A stretch of DNA of 64,000 nucleotides from Erythrobacter sp. GTDB lineage: Bacteria > Pseudomonadota > Alphaproteobacteria > Sphingomonadales > Sphingomonadaceae. The notes beneath the pieces were generated by a model that worked only from the letters and a program-made list of their open reading frames with translations, was not told the origin of the DNA and did no database searches. Location of the stretch: assembly GCA_023653115.1 (NCBI GenBank), contig JAMNXO010000001.1, positions 434,001 through 498,000 on the forward strand, given 5' to 3'. The translations under genes were made by a program, and so were the position numbers. Shown in pieces: positions 10,763 to 19,246 of this stretch (the first letter of the stretch is position 1; each line of letters starts with the position of its first letter).

Positions 10763-10849
10763 TCATCCTGAACTCGTTTCAGGATCCATTCCTCCTCTCG
10801 CACCGCAGCCCGCAATTACGCGATGGATGCTGAAACAAGTTCAGCATGA
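10763..10849. repeat. nested inverted repeat (REP-like element)
   Basis: Two 26-base arms, at 10763-10788 and 10824-10849, are inverted copies of each other with three mismatches, separated by 35 bases. Each arm is itself a small palindrome (CTGAAC...GTTTCAG and CTGAAAC...GTTCAG). The unit fills the gap between the YdjM-like gene and photolyase. It resembles dispersed palindromic intergenic repeats of sphingomonad genomes, which is recollection rather than something testable here. In RNA it could form one long hairpin and act as a terminator-like or mRNA-end structure. Confidence 0.7.
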
Positions 10850-10885
10850 CGGCGTTAGTGGGGAAACGCGAAATCAGAGACACAC

Positions 10886-12271
10886 ATGACCCAAATCGTA
10901 TGGCTGCGGCGCGATCTGCGCTTGGCTGACAATCCTGCGCTCTATCACGCCGCCAAGGCTGGCCCCGTTGTGGCGGTCTATGTGCTCGACGACGAGGCGC
11001 CGAAGCACCATGCCTATGGCGGGGCCTCGCGCTGGTGGCTGCACCATTCGCTTAGCAGCCTTGCGCAGAGCCTTGAAGCGCGCGGCTCCAAGCTGATCCT
11101 GCGGCGCGGCGATGCGGTGGAGGAGCTGACCAAGCTGGCGGCAGAGGTCGGCGCGAGCACCATCCACGCCAATTGCCACTACGAACCGTGGTGGCTGAAC
11201 GCCGAGCGCAAGCTGGGCAAGAGCCTCGACCTGCAACTCCACCACGGCAACTATCTGATGGTGCCGGGCAGCATCACCACCGGGACGGGCGGGCAGTACA
11301 AGATCTACACCCCCTTCAGCCGTGCCGTCCGCGCCGAATTCCCGCCGCGCGACGAACTCCCCGCGCCCGAACGGCTTGATGCCCCTACCAACTGGCCCGC
11401 CTCGGCTGACCTCGCTGCGTGGAACCTGCTCCCCACCACCCCCGACTGGTCGGGCGGGATGGGGGAGTTCTGGCAAGTCGGTGAAGACGCCGCCCACGCG
11501 CGCCTCGCCGCATGGGAAGCCGACGTTGATACCTACGACGACAAGCGGAACCTCCCCAGCGTCGACAAGGTCTCGCGCCTCTCGCCGCATCTGCATTTCG
11601 GGGAGATTTCGCCGATCCAGATCTGGCACGCCCTGAAAGGCCACAAATCCAAGGGCTGGGACACCTACGAAGGCGAGCTGATCTGGCGCGACTATTCGCA
11701 GAACGCGATCCTGCAATTCCCCGCCTACGCCTCGAAGAACTACCGCGAGGATTTCGACCGCTTCCCGTGGCGCGATCCCGCCACGGACGAGGCCGCCGCG
11801 CGTGACTTGAAAGCCTGGCAGCAGGGCCGCACCGGCTACCCGATCGTCGATGCCGGGATGCGCCAGCTGTGGCAGACCGGATGGATGCACAACCGCGTGC
11901 GGATGATCACCGCCAGCTTCCTCATCAAGCACCTGCTGATCGACTGGCGGCTGGGCGAGCAGTGGTTCTGGGATACGCTGTGCGATGCCGATTATGCGTC
12001 GAACGCCACCAACTGGCAGTGGACCGCGGGCACTGGGGTGGACTCCAATATGTTCAGCCGGATCATGGCGCCACTCTCGCAGTCCGAGAAGTTCGACGCC
12101 GCGCGCTATATCCGCACCTATGTCCCCGAACTGGCGCGGATGGAGGAGCCCTATATCCACGATCCCGAGGAATTCGGGCGCAGGCCTGCGGGCTATCCGC
12201 GCAAGATCGTCCCGCACAAGGCCGCGCGCGAGCGGGCGCTGGCGGCATTGAAGGCGATGAAGGACGGCTGA
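10886..12271 (+). CDS. phrB: deoxyribodipyrimidine photolyase
   Basis: A 461-residue class I CPD photolyase that uses blue light and FADH to repair UV-made pyrimidine dimers. The N-terminal alpha/beta domain (IVWLRRDLRLADNPAL) binds the antenna cofactor. The C-terminal FAD domain holds TGYPIVDAGMRQL, WMHNRVRM and NWQWTAGTGVDS. The length is normal for the family. It stands alone between the inverted repeat and the serine hydrolase gene. Confidence 0.96.
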   Translation: MTQIVWLRRDLRLADNPALYHAAKAGPVVAVYVLDDEAPKHHAYGGASRWWLHHSLSSLAQSLEARGSKLILRRGDAVEELTKLAAEVGASTIHANCHYEPWWLNAERKLGKSLDLQLHHGNYLMVPGSITTGTGGQYKIYTPFSRAVRAEFPPRDELPAPERLDAPTNWPASADLAAWNLLPTTPDWSGGMGEFWQVGEDAAHARLAAWEADVDTYDDKRNLPSVDKVSRLSPHLHFGEISPIQIWHALKGHKSKGWDTYEGELIWRDYSQNAILQFPAYASKNYREDFDRFPWRDPATDEAAARDLKAWQQGRTGYPIVDAGMRQLWQTGWMHNRVRMITASFLIKHLLIDWRLGEQWFWDTLCDADYASNATNWQWTAGTGVDSNMFSRIMAPLSQSEKFDAARYIRTYVPELARMEEPYIHDPEEFGRRPAGYPRKIVPHKAARERALAALKAMKDG

Positions 12272-12336
12272 GTAGGGCTTGCTCCTGCGCCCCTCGTCCG
12301 CCTATGCCGTCTCGCATAACAGACGAGAGGGTAAGA

Positions 12337-13542
12337 ATGATTGGCCGGATCACAGGCATGGTTTCGGGCGCAGTGCTGGCAGCGCTGCTTGCGGGGTGCG
12401 CGGGCAGTTATTCCGGTAGCGCGCCGGTCGCAAGCGGCCCGCCAGCCCCAGCAGTGCGCCTCGTTCAGCCGCCCGCGCGTGGCCAGTCCGAACTGCAGGT
12501 GTTGTTCTGGAACGATACCCAGCGCTCCGAGCGGTTCCGCGCGATGGAGCAGTGGTTCGCCGGACACGAAGTCCCCGCCGCCAAATCCCCGCGCGCGCTG
12601 CCCAAGGGCGCGCCGCTCAGCCCCGCCTTGCAGGCCGAGATCACCGCCCTGATGCAGTCGACCAAGACCGCGGGCGTGATGGTGCTGGTCGATGGCAAGG
12701 TCGTGCATGAGGAATACGGCCTCGGGCTCAAGCCCACCGATCGCTGGACCAGCTTCTCGGTTGCCAAGAGCTTCACCTCGACCCTGCTGGGTGCGGCGGT
12801 GAAGGACGGGTTCATCACCAGCCTCGATGATCCGGTGACCAGGTATATCCCGGGCCTCAAGGGCTCGGCTTACGAGGGCGTCACCGTGCGCCAGCTCGCC
12901 ACCATGACCAGCGGGGTGAAGTGGAACGAGAGTTATACCGATCCCAATTCCGACGTCGCGCAGATGAACCGCTTCGTGGTCGAATACGGCGCGGACGCGA
13001 TTGTGGCGCAGATGAAGGCGCTCCCGCGCGAGGCCGAGCCGGGGGCGAAGTGGGTCTACAAGACCGGCGAGACCAATCTCATCGGCGTGCTGGTGGAAAA
13101 TGCGGTGGGCAAGCCGCTGGCCGAATATGCGCAGAGCAAGATCGCCGAGCCGGCCGGGTTTGCAGGCGGGCTGTTCTGGATGGTCGATCCGCGCGGCGGG
13201 AATATCGGCGGGTGCTGCCTGTCGATCACGCTCGCCGACTATGCCCGCATGGGCCAGTTCGCGCTGGAGGGCGGCAAAGGCATCGTACCGGAAGGCTGGT
13301 TTGCCGAAGCGACTGACAGTGCGGTGGACTTCGGCACCAGCGGCTTCGGCTACGGCTACCAGTGGTGGACTTACCCGCAAGGCACCTATGGCGCGCAGGG
13401 CATCTTCGGGCAGGGGATCACGATTTTCCCGCAGCAGCGCGTGCTTGTCGCCTATGTCGGCAATTGGGCCACGGCGAGCGGCGGGCCGGAGCGCGGGCAG
13501 ATGCTCGATCTGAGCCGGAAGATCGTAGCCGAGGCGAAGTAA
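12337..13542 (+). CDS. serine hydrolase, class C beta-lactamase fold, predicted lipoprotein
   Basis: The 401-residue protein starts with a lipoprotein signal (LAALLAGC). The SxxK catalytic motif is SVAK at residues 141-144 in FSVAKSFTS, and the C-terminal half ends in a GYGYQWW stretch common to the beta-lactamase/6-aminohexanoate-dimer hydrolase (NylB-like) group. These enzymes hydrolyse amides or esters, and many are esterases or D-amino-acid peptidases rather than true beta-lactamases; antibiotic resistance should not be inferred. The start is supported by an AGAGGG site seven bases upstream. Confidence 0.87.
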   Translation: MIGRITGMVSGAVLAALLAGCAGSYSGSAPVASGPPAPAVRLVQPPARGQSELQVLFWNDTQRSERFRAMEQWFAGHEVPAAKSPRALPKGAPLSPALQAEITALMQSTKTAGVMVLVDGKVVHEEYGLGLKPTDRWTSFSVAKSFTSTLLGAAVKDGFITSLDDPVTRYIPGLKGSAYEGVTVRQLATMTSGVKWNESYTDPNSDVAQMNRFVVEYGADAIVAQMKALPREAEPGAKWVYKTGETNLIGVLVENAVGKPLAEYAQSKIAEPAGFAGGLFWMVDPRGGNIGGCCLSITLADYARMGQFALEGGKGIVPEGWFAEATDSAVDFGTSGFGYGYQWWTYPQGTYGAQGIFGQGITIFPQQRVLVAYVGNWATASGGPERGQMLDLSRKIVAEAK

Positions 13543-13558
13543 GCGCCTCGCCTGCGGT

Positions 13559-13906
13559 TCAGATCACCTGACGGTAGACGCCCACATTGCTGTAACGCTG
13601 CAGAATGTTGTCGTGCACAATCGGGCTGAGAAGCTCCGAGAAGGCGCAGCCGACGATGCAGTTGTCCCACCACACCACTTCGGCTTGCAGCGCTTCGAGG
13701 CCGGGCAGGGTGAGCCAGCACAGCTGGCCTTCGTGCATCCGGTTGATCGAAGCGGCCGAAAAGCCCGAGATCGACAGATCGTGCACCACACTCTGGAAGG
13801 CACGGCCACCCGATGCGCGCAAGGTCGCCGGGATGGTCAGACGGGTGCGCGGGCTGCAGCGATCTTCCTGCGCGGCCAGGCGATAGGGATCGGTTTCCGG
13901 TGGCAT
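13559..13906 (-). CDS. PilZ domain protein
   Basis: A 115-residue single-domain PilZ protein. The c-di-GMP-binding features are recognisable: an arginine cluster near the N-terminus (RCSPRTRL) and DLSISGFSA about 25 residues later, a variant of D/NxSxxG, with a C-terminal VVWWDNCIVGCAF beta-strand segment. The first motif is shorter than the classical RxxxR, so binding should be tested. Such small PilZ proteins relay c-di-GMP to motility, polysaccharide or cell-cycle targets. A CtrA-like site lies upstream. Confidence 0.85.
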   Translation of the reverse strand: MPPETDPYRLAAQEDRCSPRTRLTIPATLRASGGRAFQSVVHDLSISGFSAASINRMHEGQLCWLTLPGLEALQAEVVWWDNCIVGCAFSELLSPIVHDNILQRYSNVGVYRQVI

Positions 13907-13977
13907 AGCTTAAACCTCGATTTGCCGCACGGTTGAGAGCGCGGCCAGGACCACCGCCAGCAATGGCACGAGGAGCC

Positions 13978-13992
13978 TTAACGATCTGTTAC
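13978..13992 (-). promoter_or_regulatory. possible CtrA-binding site upstream of the PilZ gene
   Basis: TTAA, seven bases, TTAC (read on the plus strand) matches the alphaproteobacterial CtrA consensus TTAA-N7-TTAA in seven of eight defined bases. It is 72 bases ahead of the PilZ gene start. CtrA controls motility and cell-cycle genes in this class, which fits a PilZ target, but one degenerate site is weak evidence. Confidence 0.3.
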
Positions 13993-14039
13993 CGCGGGTG
14001 CTTAATGGCGCGGTAAGGATGCCAAATTGCAGCCGGAGC

Positions 14040-14756
14040 CTATCCGATGCGCTCGCGGTGCAGGCTGTCGAAGCCTTCGGTGAGCAGCGTGACGAGGCGC
14101 AGCGCCACTTCTTCGGGCGGTTTGACTGTCATCGGGTCTTCGCCCGGATAGGCGCGGGCGCGCATTTCGGTGCGGGTTGCGCCCGGATCAATGATCGCCA
14201 CCCGCAGCGGGCTGAGGCGCTCGACTTCGGCGGCGTAGGTTTCGAGCAGGTTTTCAAACGCGGCCTTGGTCGCACCATAGGCGCCCCAGTAGGCGCGCGG
14301 GGCGGCAGCAACGCTGCTGGTGAGGCCGATCACGCGGCCGGCTGCGGCGCGGCGCAGCAGCGGATCAAACCCGCTGAGCAGCGCCTGCGTGGCGACGACA
14401 TTGGTGAGCAATGCCTGATTGAACTGCTTGGGCTCGATCTGTGACAGCGGGGTGAGCTCCGGCAGGTAAGCGGCCGCCAGTACGAGAATATCGAGTGTGT
14501 CCCAGCGCCCGGCAATCGCGCCTGCGAGCCGCGTGACAGCATCGGGCTCGGTCAGATCGAGCGGGGCGATGGTCGAGGTGCCGCCGATGGCGTGGATTTC
14601 GTCCTCGACCGCTTCGAGCAGCTTCACCTTGCGCGACACAAGGATCACGTGCGCGCCGGCTGCGGCCAGTTCCTTGGCGGTGGCAGCGCCGATGCCGCGG
14701 CTCGCGCCGGTGACAAGCGCAGTGCGCCCGGAAAGCGGTTTCACAGTCTCGGTCAT
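14040..14756 (-). CDS. SDR family NAD(P)-dependent oxidoreductase
   Basis: A 238-residue short-chain dehydrogenase with TGASRGIGAAT at the N-terminus and the catalytic YGATK with a preceding Ser (LTSSVAA). LAAAY replaces the usual NNAG, a known variation. The substrate is not evident. The start is only three bases after the purF stop on the same strand, so it is the second gene of a purF transcript, though no purine step needs an SDR. Confidence 0.9.
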   Translation of the reverse strand: MTETVKPLSGRTALVTGASRGIGAATAKELAAAGAHVILVSRKVKLLEAVEDEIHAIGGTSTIAPLDLTEPDAVTRLAGAIAGRWDTLDILVLAAAYLPELTPLSQIEPKQFNQALLTNVVATQALLSGFDPLLRRAAAGRVIGLTSSVAAAPRAYWGAYGATKAAFENLLETYAAEVERLSPLRVAIIDPGATRTEMRARAYPGEDPMTVKPPEEVALRLVTLLTEGFDSLHRERIG

Positions 14757-14759
14757 GGA

Positions 14760-16247
14760 TTACGCAGCCTTGGGATCAGCAAAGGGAAGTTCGGCGGTCT
14801 TCTGTTCGGACAGCGCCAGATCGGTCAGCGAGGTAGGATAATCGCCGGTGAAGCAGGCATCGCAGAATTGCGGGCGGACGGAATCGCGCTTCTCGTGCCC
14901 GACAGCGCGGTAAAGCCCGTCGATCGAGATGAAGGCGAGGCTATCGGCCTTGATGAATTCGCGCATTGGCTCGAGCTCCATGCGTGCGGCGAGCAGCTTG
15001 GAGCGTTCGGGCGTGTCGACCCCGTAGAAGCAGGAATGCGCGGTGGGCGGGCTGGCGACGCGGAAGTGGACTTCGGCGGCGCCGGCCTCGCGCATCATCT
15101 CGACGATCTTGAGGCTGGTGGTGCCGCGCACGATCGAATCGTCGATCAGCACGATGCGCTTGCCTTCGACCAGCGCGCGGTTGGCATTGTGCTTGCGCTT
15201 GACCGAGGAATGGCGCGCGCCGTCGGACGGCTGGATGAAGGTGCGCCCGACATAGTGCGAGCGGATGATGCCAAGCTCGAACGGGATGCCCGAAGCCTGC
15301 GCAAAGCCGATGGCCGCCGGCACGCCGCTATCGGGCACCGGCACCACCAGATCAGCCTCGCACGGGGCTTCCAATGCCAGTTCCTTGCCGATCGCCTTGC
15401 GCGCTTCATAGACCGAGCGACCCGCAAACACGCTGTCAGGGCGGCTGAAATAGACGTGCTCGAAGATGCACGGGCGCGGGGCCGGGCTGCCGAACGGGCG
15501 CACCGAGCGGATCTCGCCCGAGAAATCGACCAGCACCAACTCGCCCGGTTCGACTTCGCGGATCACTTCGGCGCCGACGACATCGAAGGCGACGGTTTCG
15601 GACGCGAACAGAATCGATTCGCCCATCCGGCCCATCACCAGCGGGCGGATGCCGAGCGGATCGCGGCAGGCAATCATGCCTTCGGGCGTCATCACGATCA
15701 GCGCATAGGCGCCCTCGACCAGCCGCAGCGCATCCACCAGCCGGTCGGCAATCGTGGGGTAACGGCTGGTGGCGACGAGGTGGATGATGACCTCGGTGTC
15801 CGACGTCGACTGGAAGATCGAGCCCTTGCCGACCAGATCGGCGCGCAGCATCATCGCGTTGGAAATATTGCCGTTATGCGCCACGGCAAAGCCGCCGCTG
15901 GCGAGATCGGCATAGAGCGGCTGGACATTGCGCAGGCCCGCGCCGCCGGTGGTGGAATAGCGCACGTGGCCGGCCGCCATGTGGCCCGGCAGTTCGGCAA
16001 TCGCACCCGAGGACGAGAAATTCTCCGCCACATGGCCAAGCCCGCGGCGGACATAGAATTCGCTGCCGTCAAAGCTGACGATTCCGGCGGCTTCCTGCCC
16101 GCGATGCTGGAGCGCGTGCAGGCCGAGCGCGGTGGTGGCAGCAGCATCGGTCGCGTTGATCACGCCAAAAATCCCGCATTCCTCGCGCAGCTTGTCGCCG
16201 TCAGCATCGAGGAAGGGGTGAGTCACATTGATGGGTGTCATCGGCAT
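14760..16247 (-). CDS. purF: amidophosphoribosyltransferase
   Basis: This enzyme makes 5-phosphoribosylamine from PRPP and glutamine, the first step of purine synthesis. The N-terminal nucleophile Cys (REECGIFG, about residue 24) follows a short propeptide that is removed to expose it. HRGQEAAGI marks the glutaminase domain and IVLIDDSIVRGTT the PRPP-binding loop. A C-terminal cysteine pattern (CFYGVDTP, CDACFTGDYP) matches PurF forms that bind an iron-sulfur cluster. An AGG seven bases before the first ATG supports 16247; a second ATG at 16241 is also possible. Confidence 0.96.
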   Translation of the reverse strand: MPMTPINVTHPFLDADGDKLREECGIFGVINATDAAATTALGLHALQHRGQEAAGIVSFDGSEFYVRRGLGHVAENFSSSGAIAELPGHMAAGHVRYSTTGGAGLRNVQPLYADLASGGFAVAHNGNISNAMMLRADLVGKGSIFQSTSDTEVIIHLVATSRYPTIADRLVDALRLVEGAYALIVMTPEGMIACRDPLGIRPLVMGRMGESILFASETVAFDVVGAEVIREVEPGELVLVDFSGEIRSVRPFGSPAPRPCIFEHVYFSRPDSVFAGRSVYEARKAIGKELALEAPCEADLVVPVPDSGVPAAIGFAQASGIPFELGIIRSHYVGRTFIQPSDGARHSSVKRKHNANRALVEGKRIVLIDDSIVRGTTSLKIVEMMREAGAAEVHFRVASPPTAHSCFYGVDTPERSKLLAARMELEPMREFIKADSLAFISIDGLYRAVGHEKRDSVRPQFCDACFTGDYPTSLTDLALSEQKTAELPFADPKAA

Positions 16248-16281
16248 CACCAGACCTGTTAGCGAGAGACCCGCCGGAGCG

Positions 16282-16300
16282 CATCGCCCCATTGGCGATG
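16282..16300 (-). promoter_or_regulatory. stem-loop in the purF leader
   Basis: CATCGCC, five loop bases, GGCGATG: a perfect 7-bp stem about 35 bases upstream of purF. A second inverted repeat, AAAAAGC at 16319-16325 and GCTTTTT at 16341-16347, lies further into the purF-lolC divergent spacer. Both are candidate control elements; neither matches a purine riboswitch that I can recognise. Confidence 0.35.
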
Positions 16301-16470
16301 TGACGGATCAATTACAAGAAAAAGCGCGGCCCCGATGCAGGCTTTTTACTGACTGCGATATGACACCGGCCGCGCGCGCGAGGCGGGGGACACCGCCGTC
16401 ACCGGGATTGCGACACTTACGCGCGCGCACTACAGGCAGCGTTCACCTAACAGGCAGCACTGACCCTCTC

Positions 16471-17709
16471 ATGCTCTCCCCGTTCGAATGGATGATCGCC
16501 AAACGCTACCTCTGGCCCGGCAAGGGGGAGGCATTCATCGCGCTTGTCGCCGGGATATCGGTGGGCGTGGTGGCGCTTTCGGTGGCGCTGCTGGTGGTCG
16601 TGATGAGCGTCATGAACGGCTTTCGCGCCGAGTTGCTCGACAAGATCGTCGGCCTCAACGGCCATGCCATCGTGCAGGCCTATGGCGGCAGGCTCGACAA
16701 TTGGGAAAGCGTGCTCGCCAATGTCGAGCGAACGCCCGGAGTGGTCGAAGCCTCGCCGCTGATCGAACAGCCGCTGCTGACCAGCTTTGGCGGGCGGGTG
16801 GAAGCGGTGTTCGTGCGCGGGCAGACCGACAAGGATGTCGCGGCGCTCGGCCCCAAGGTGGTGATGGGCGATATCGCCACCTTGCAGGACGGTTCGGGCC
16901 GCGTGGCGATCGGGATGCGGTTGGCACAGAATATCGGCGCGCGGGTGGGCGATACCATCACCATCATCAACCCGCAGGGCCGCACCACGCCGTTCGGCAC
17001 CTCGATCCGCCAGATCGGCTACGAAGTCGGCGCGATCTTCGAAGTCGGCATCTATGACTATGACGAGAAATTCGTCGTCCTGCCGATCAAAGACGCGCAG
17101 ACCCTGCTGCTGATGGGCGACCAGATCGGGATGATCGAGGTCACCGTCGATGATCCGGACCGCGTCGGCGAAATCCTTGCCCCGGTGGCTGACAAGCTGG
17201 CCGGGCAAGCGGTGATTGCCGACTGGAAGACGATCAACTCTGCCCTGTTCGAAGCCTTGCAGGTGGAACGCGTCGCGATGTTCTTCGCGCTGAGTTTCAT
17301 GGTGCTGGTGGCCGCCTTTAACATCCTGTCGAGCCTGGTGATGCTGGTGCGCGCCAAGACCCGCGACATCGCGATCATGCGCACCATGGGCGCGACGCGG
17401 CGGAGCCTGACCAAGATCTTCGTCACCACCGGAACCACTATCGGCGCGATCGGCACCATCGCCGGGTTGCTCCTGGGCGCGGTGATCTTGTTCTTCCGCG
17501 AACAGATCGTCAGCTTCATCGCCTTCACCACCGGCCAGGAAATCTGGGATCCCGAGGTGCGGTTCCTCAGCACGCTGCCCTCGCGCACCGATCCGTGGGA
17601 AGTGTTCGGGATTATCATGCTGGCACTGGTGCTGAGCTTTCTTGCAACGCTCTATCCCGCGCTGAAGGCCGCCAATACCGATCCGGTGCAGGTGCTGCGT
17701 TATGAGTAA
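16471..17709 (+). CDS. lolC: lipoprotein-releasing ABC transporter permease
   Basis: A 412-residue LolC/LolE-type permease. The start [14 protein letters not shown] and the first membrane helix (residues about 25-48), then a large periplasmic domain to about 265 and three C-terminal helices, give the family topology. With LolD it extracts outer-membrane lipoproteins from the inner membrane and passes them to LolA. Only one permease gene is present here, so the complex may be a homodimer (LolF-like) or a partner may lie elsewhere. Its stop overlaps the lolD start by eight bases. Confidence 0.92.
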   Translation: MLSPFEWMIAKRYLWPGKGEAFIALVAGISVGVVALSVALLVVVMSVMNGFRAELLDKIVGLNGHAIVQAYGGRLDNWESVLANVERTPGVVEASPLIEQPLLTSFGGRVEAVFVRGQTDKDVAALGPKVVMGDIATLQDGSGRVAIGMRLAQNIGARVGDTITIINPQGRTTPFGTSIRQIGYEVGAIFEVGIYDYDEKFVVLPIKDAQTLLLMGDQIGMIEVTVDDPDRVGEILAPVADKLAGQAVIADWKTINSALFEALQVERVAMFFALSFMVLVAAFNILSSLVMLVRAKTRDIAIMRTMGATRRSLTKIFVTTGTTIGAIGTIAGLLLGAVILFFREQIVSFIAFTTGQEIWDPEVRFLSTLPSRTDPWEVFGIIMLALVLSFLATLYPALKAANTDPVQVLRYE

Positions 17710-18388
17710 CCGCGAACCCATCGTCGCCTTGCGCGATCTGAAGCGTTCGTTCGAGCAGGGCGGGCAGCGCATCGATGTGCTGCGCGGGGTCAATCTCGAC
17801 GTGATGCCGGGCGAGATCGTGGCGCTGCTCGGCCCTTCGGGCTCGGGCAAATCGACGCTGCTGCAAGCGGTCGGCCTGCTGGAAGGCGGGTTCGAGGGCA
17901 TGATCAGTCTGGCTGGGGTGCAGGCCGAACATCTCGCCGGGGACGAGCGCACGCAATTGCGGCGCGATCACCTCGGCTTTGTCTACCAGTTCCACCACCT
18001 GCTGCCCGATTTCGACGCGCGCGAGAATGTGGTGATGCCGCAGATGATCCGCGGCGTTGACCGCGCCGACGCGCAGGAGCGGGCAGACAGCCTATTGTCG
18101 AGCCTTGGCCTCGGCGAGCGGCTGACCCACCGTCCGAACCAGCTTTCGGGCGGCGAGCAGCAGCGGGTCGCGGTGGCCCGCGCGCTCGCCAACAAGCCCA
18201 CGCTGGTGCTGGCCGACGAACCCACCGGCAATCTCGACGAAGCGACCGCCGACAATGTGCTTGCCGAATTCCTCGCGCTAGTGCGCGGCGAAGGCAGCGC
18301 GGCGCTGGTTGCGACCCATAACGAACGCCTTGCGGCGCGGATGGACCGCGTGGTGCGCCTGCACGACGGGGTGCTCACGGAAATCTGA
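17702..18388 (+). CDS. lolD: lipoprotein-releasing ABC transporter ATP-binding protein
   Basis: The 228-residue ATPase of the Lol complex: Walker [10 protein letters not shown], signature [15 protein letters not shown] and Walker [13 protein letters not shown], ending with the H-loop [11 protein letters not shown]. It powers lipoprotein release by the LolC permease, whose gene overlaps it. The length and motif set are those of LolD rather than of a general MacB-type ATPase. Confidence 0.96.
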   Translation: MSNREPIVALRDLKRSFEQGGQRIDVLRGVNLDVMPGEIVALLGPSGSGKSTLLQAVGLLEGGFEGMISLAGVQAEHLAGDERTQLRRDHLGFVYQFHHLLPDFDARENVVMPQMIRGVDRADAQERADSLLSSLGLGERLTHRPNQLSGGEQQRVAVARALANKPTLVLADEPTGNLDEATADNVLAEFLALVRGEGSAALVATHNERLAARMDRVVRLHDGVLTEI

Positions 18389-18406
18389 ACGGAAGGATCA
18401 CCGCAA

Positions 18407-18889
18407 ATGACCACGATCGCCGATTTCACTGTCACAACCAATCGCGGCGCCGAGATTGATCTCAAGGACAAGCTTGGCAGCGTGCTGCTGGTCGTCAACA
18501 CCGCCAGCAAATGCGGCTTTACGCCCCAGTATGACGGGCTGGAAAAGCTCTACCAGCAGTTCAAGGATCAGGGATTTGAAGTGCTCGGCTTTCCCTGCAA
18601 CCAGTTCGGCGGGCAGGAACCGGGCAACGCCGACGAGATTGCCGCGTTCTGCCAGGTCAACTTCGGCGTCACCTTCCCGCTGATGGCGAAGGTCGATGTC
18701 AACGGCGATGCGGCCTCGCCGCTGTTCGACTGGATGAAGAAGGAAGCCAAGGGGCTGATGGGTTCGACCTCGATCAAGTGGAACTTCACCAAGTTCCTGA
18801 TCGACCGCGAAGGCAATGTGGTGAAGCGTTACGGCCCGCAGGACACGCCCGCCAGCATCGCCAAGGATATTGCGAAGCTGCTCGGATAG
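18407..18889 (+). CDS. glutathione peroxidase
   Basis: The 160-residue protein is a Cys-type glutathione peroxidase. Catalytic Cys36 lies in NTASKCGFTPQY, and the conserved FPCNQFGGQEPG and KWNFTKFL segments supply the Gln, Trp and Asn of the active site. It reduces hydrogen peroxide and organic hydroperoxides, probably with thioredoxin or glutathione. It begins 18 bases after lolD and could be part of that transcript. Confidence 0.95.
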   Translation: MTTIADFTVTTNRGAEIDLKDKLGSVLLVVNTASKCGFTPQYDGLEKLYQQFKDQGFEVLGFPCNQFGGQEPGNADEIAAFCQVNFGVTFPLMAKVDVNGDAASPLFDWMKKEAKGLMGSTSIKWNFTKFLIDREGNVVKRYGPQDTPASIAKDIAKLLG

Positions 18890-18896
18890 GCCAGTC

Positions 18897-19178
18897 ATGA
18901 GCGATGATGGCCTCATCGAGGCATTCCGCCCGCTACTCTGGTCTCCAGTTATAGTTTCGATTGCGGCAGGACTTTTGTACCTGACCGGCGCGATCAATCC
19001 CGGCACGGTGGGCCTTCTGTGTAGCTTTGGCTGGTTGCCTTGGTGGATCGCCGCCGCAGTCGTGGGGTTCCGATCACGCTCAGGTGTCCGCCCGCTGCCG
19101 AAATCAATCGGCTATTCCCTGCTGATCGGCTGCGTAGCCTCCTATGGGGTGATGTGGGGCGTAAGCCTGATTGGATGA
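18897..19178 (+). CDS. small membrane protein of unknown function
   Basis: A 93-residue protein with two or three hydrophobic segments: about residues 17-32, 38-57 and 72-92. It starts seven bases after the glutathione peroxidase gene. I recognise no family. Codon use is less GC-biased than in its neighbours. It may be an inner-membrane accessory protein, but no role can be inferred. Confidence 0.6.
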   Translation: MSDDGLIEAFRPLLWSPVIVSIAAGLLYLTGAINPGTVGLLCSFGWLPWWIAAAVVGFRSRSGVRPLPKSIGYSLLIGCVASYGVMWGVSLIG

Positions 19179-19246
19179 TCGCACCCTGTGGAGAATTAAC
19201 CCGCGCAGGTGCTTCCGGAATCGCCGCAATTTCCTAAACTGTGCTG

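Noticed and set aside
10763-10788. GAAC-like half sites as a LexA box
   Set aside because: The alphaproteobacterial LexA spacing (GTTC-N7-GTTC) is not met; the half sites belong to the inverted repeat.
12308-12328. Hairpin CGTCT-N8-AGACG before the serine hydrolase gene
   Set aside because: Only five base pairs with no tail; too weak to call in this base composition.
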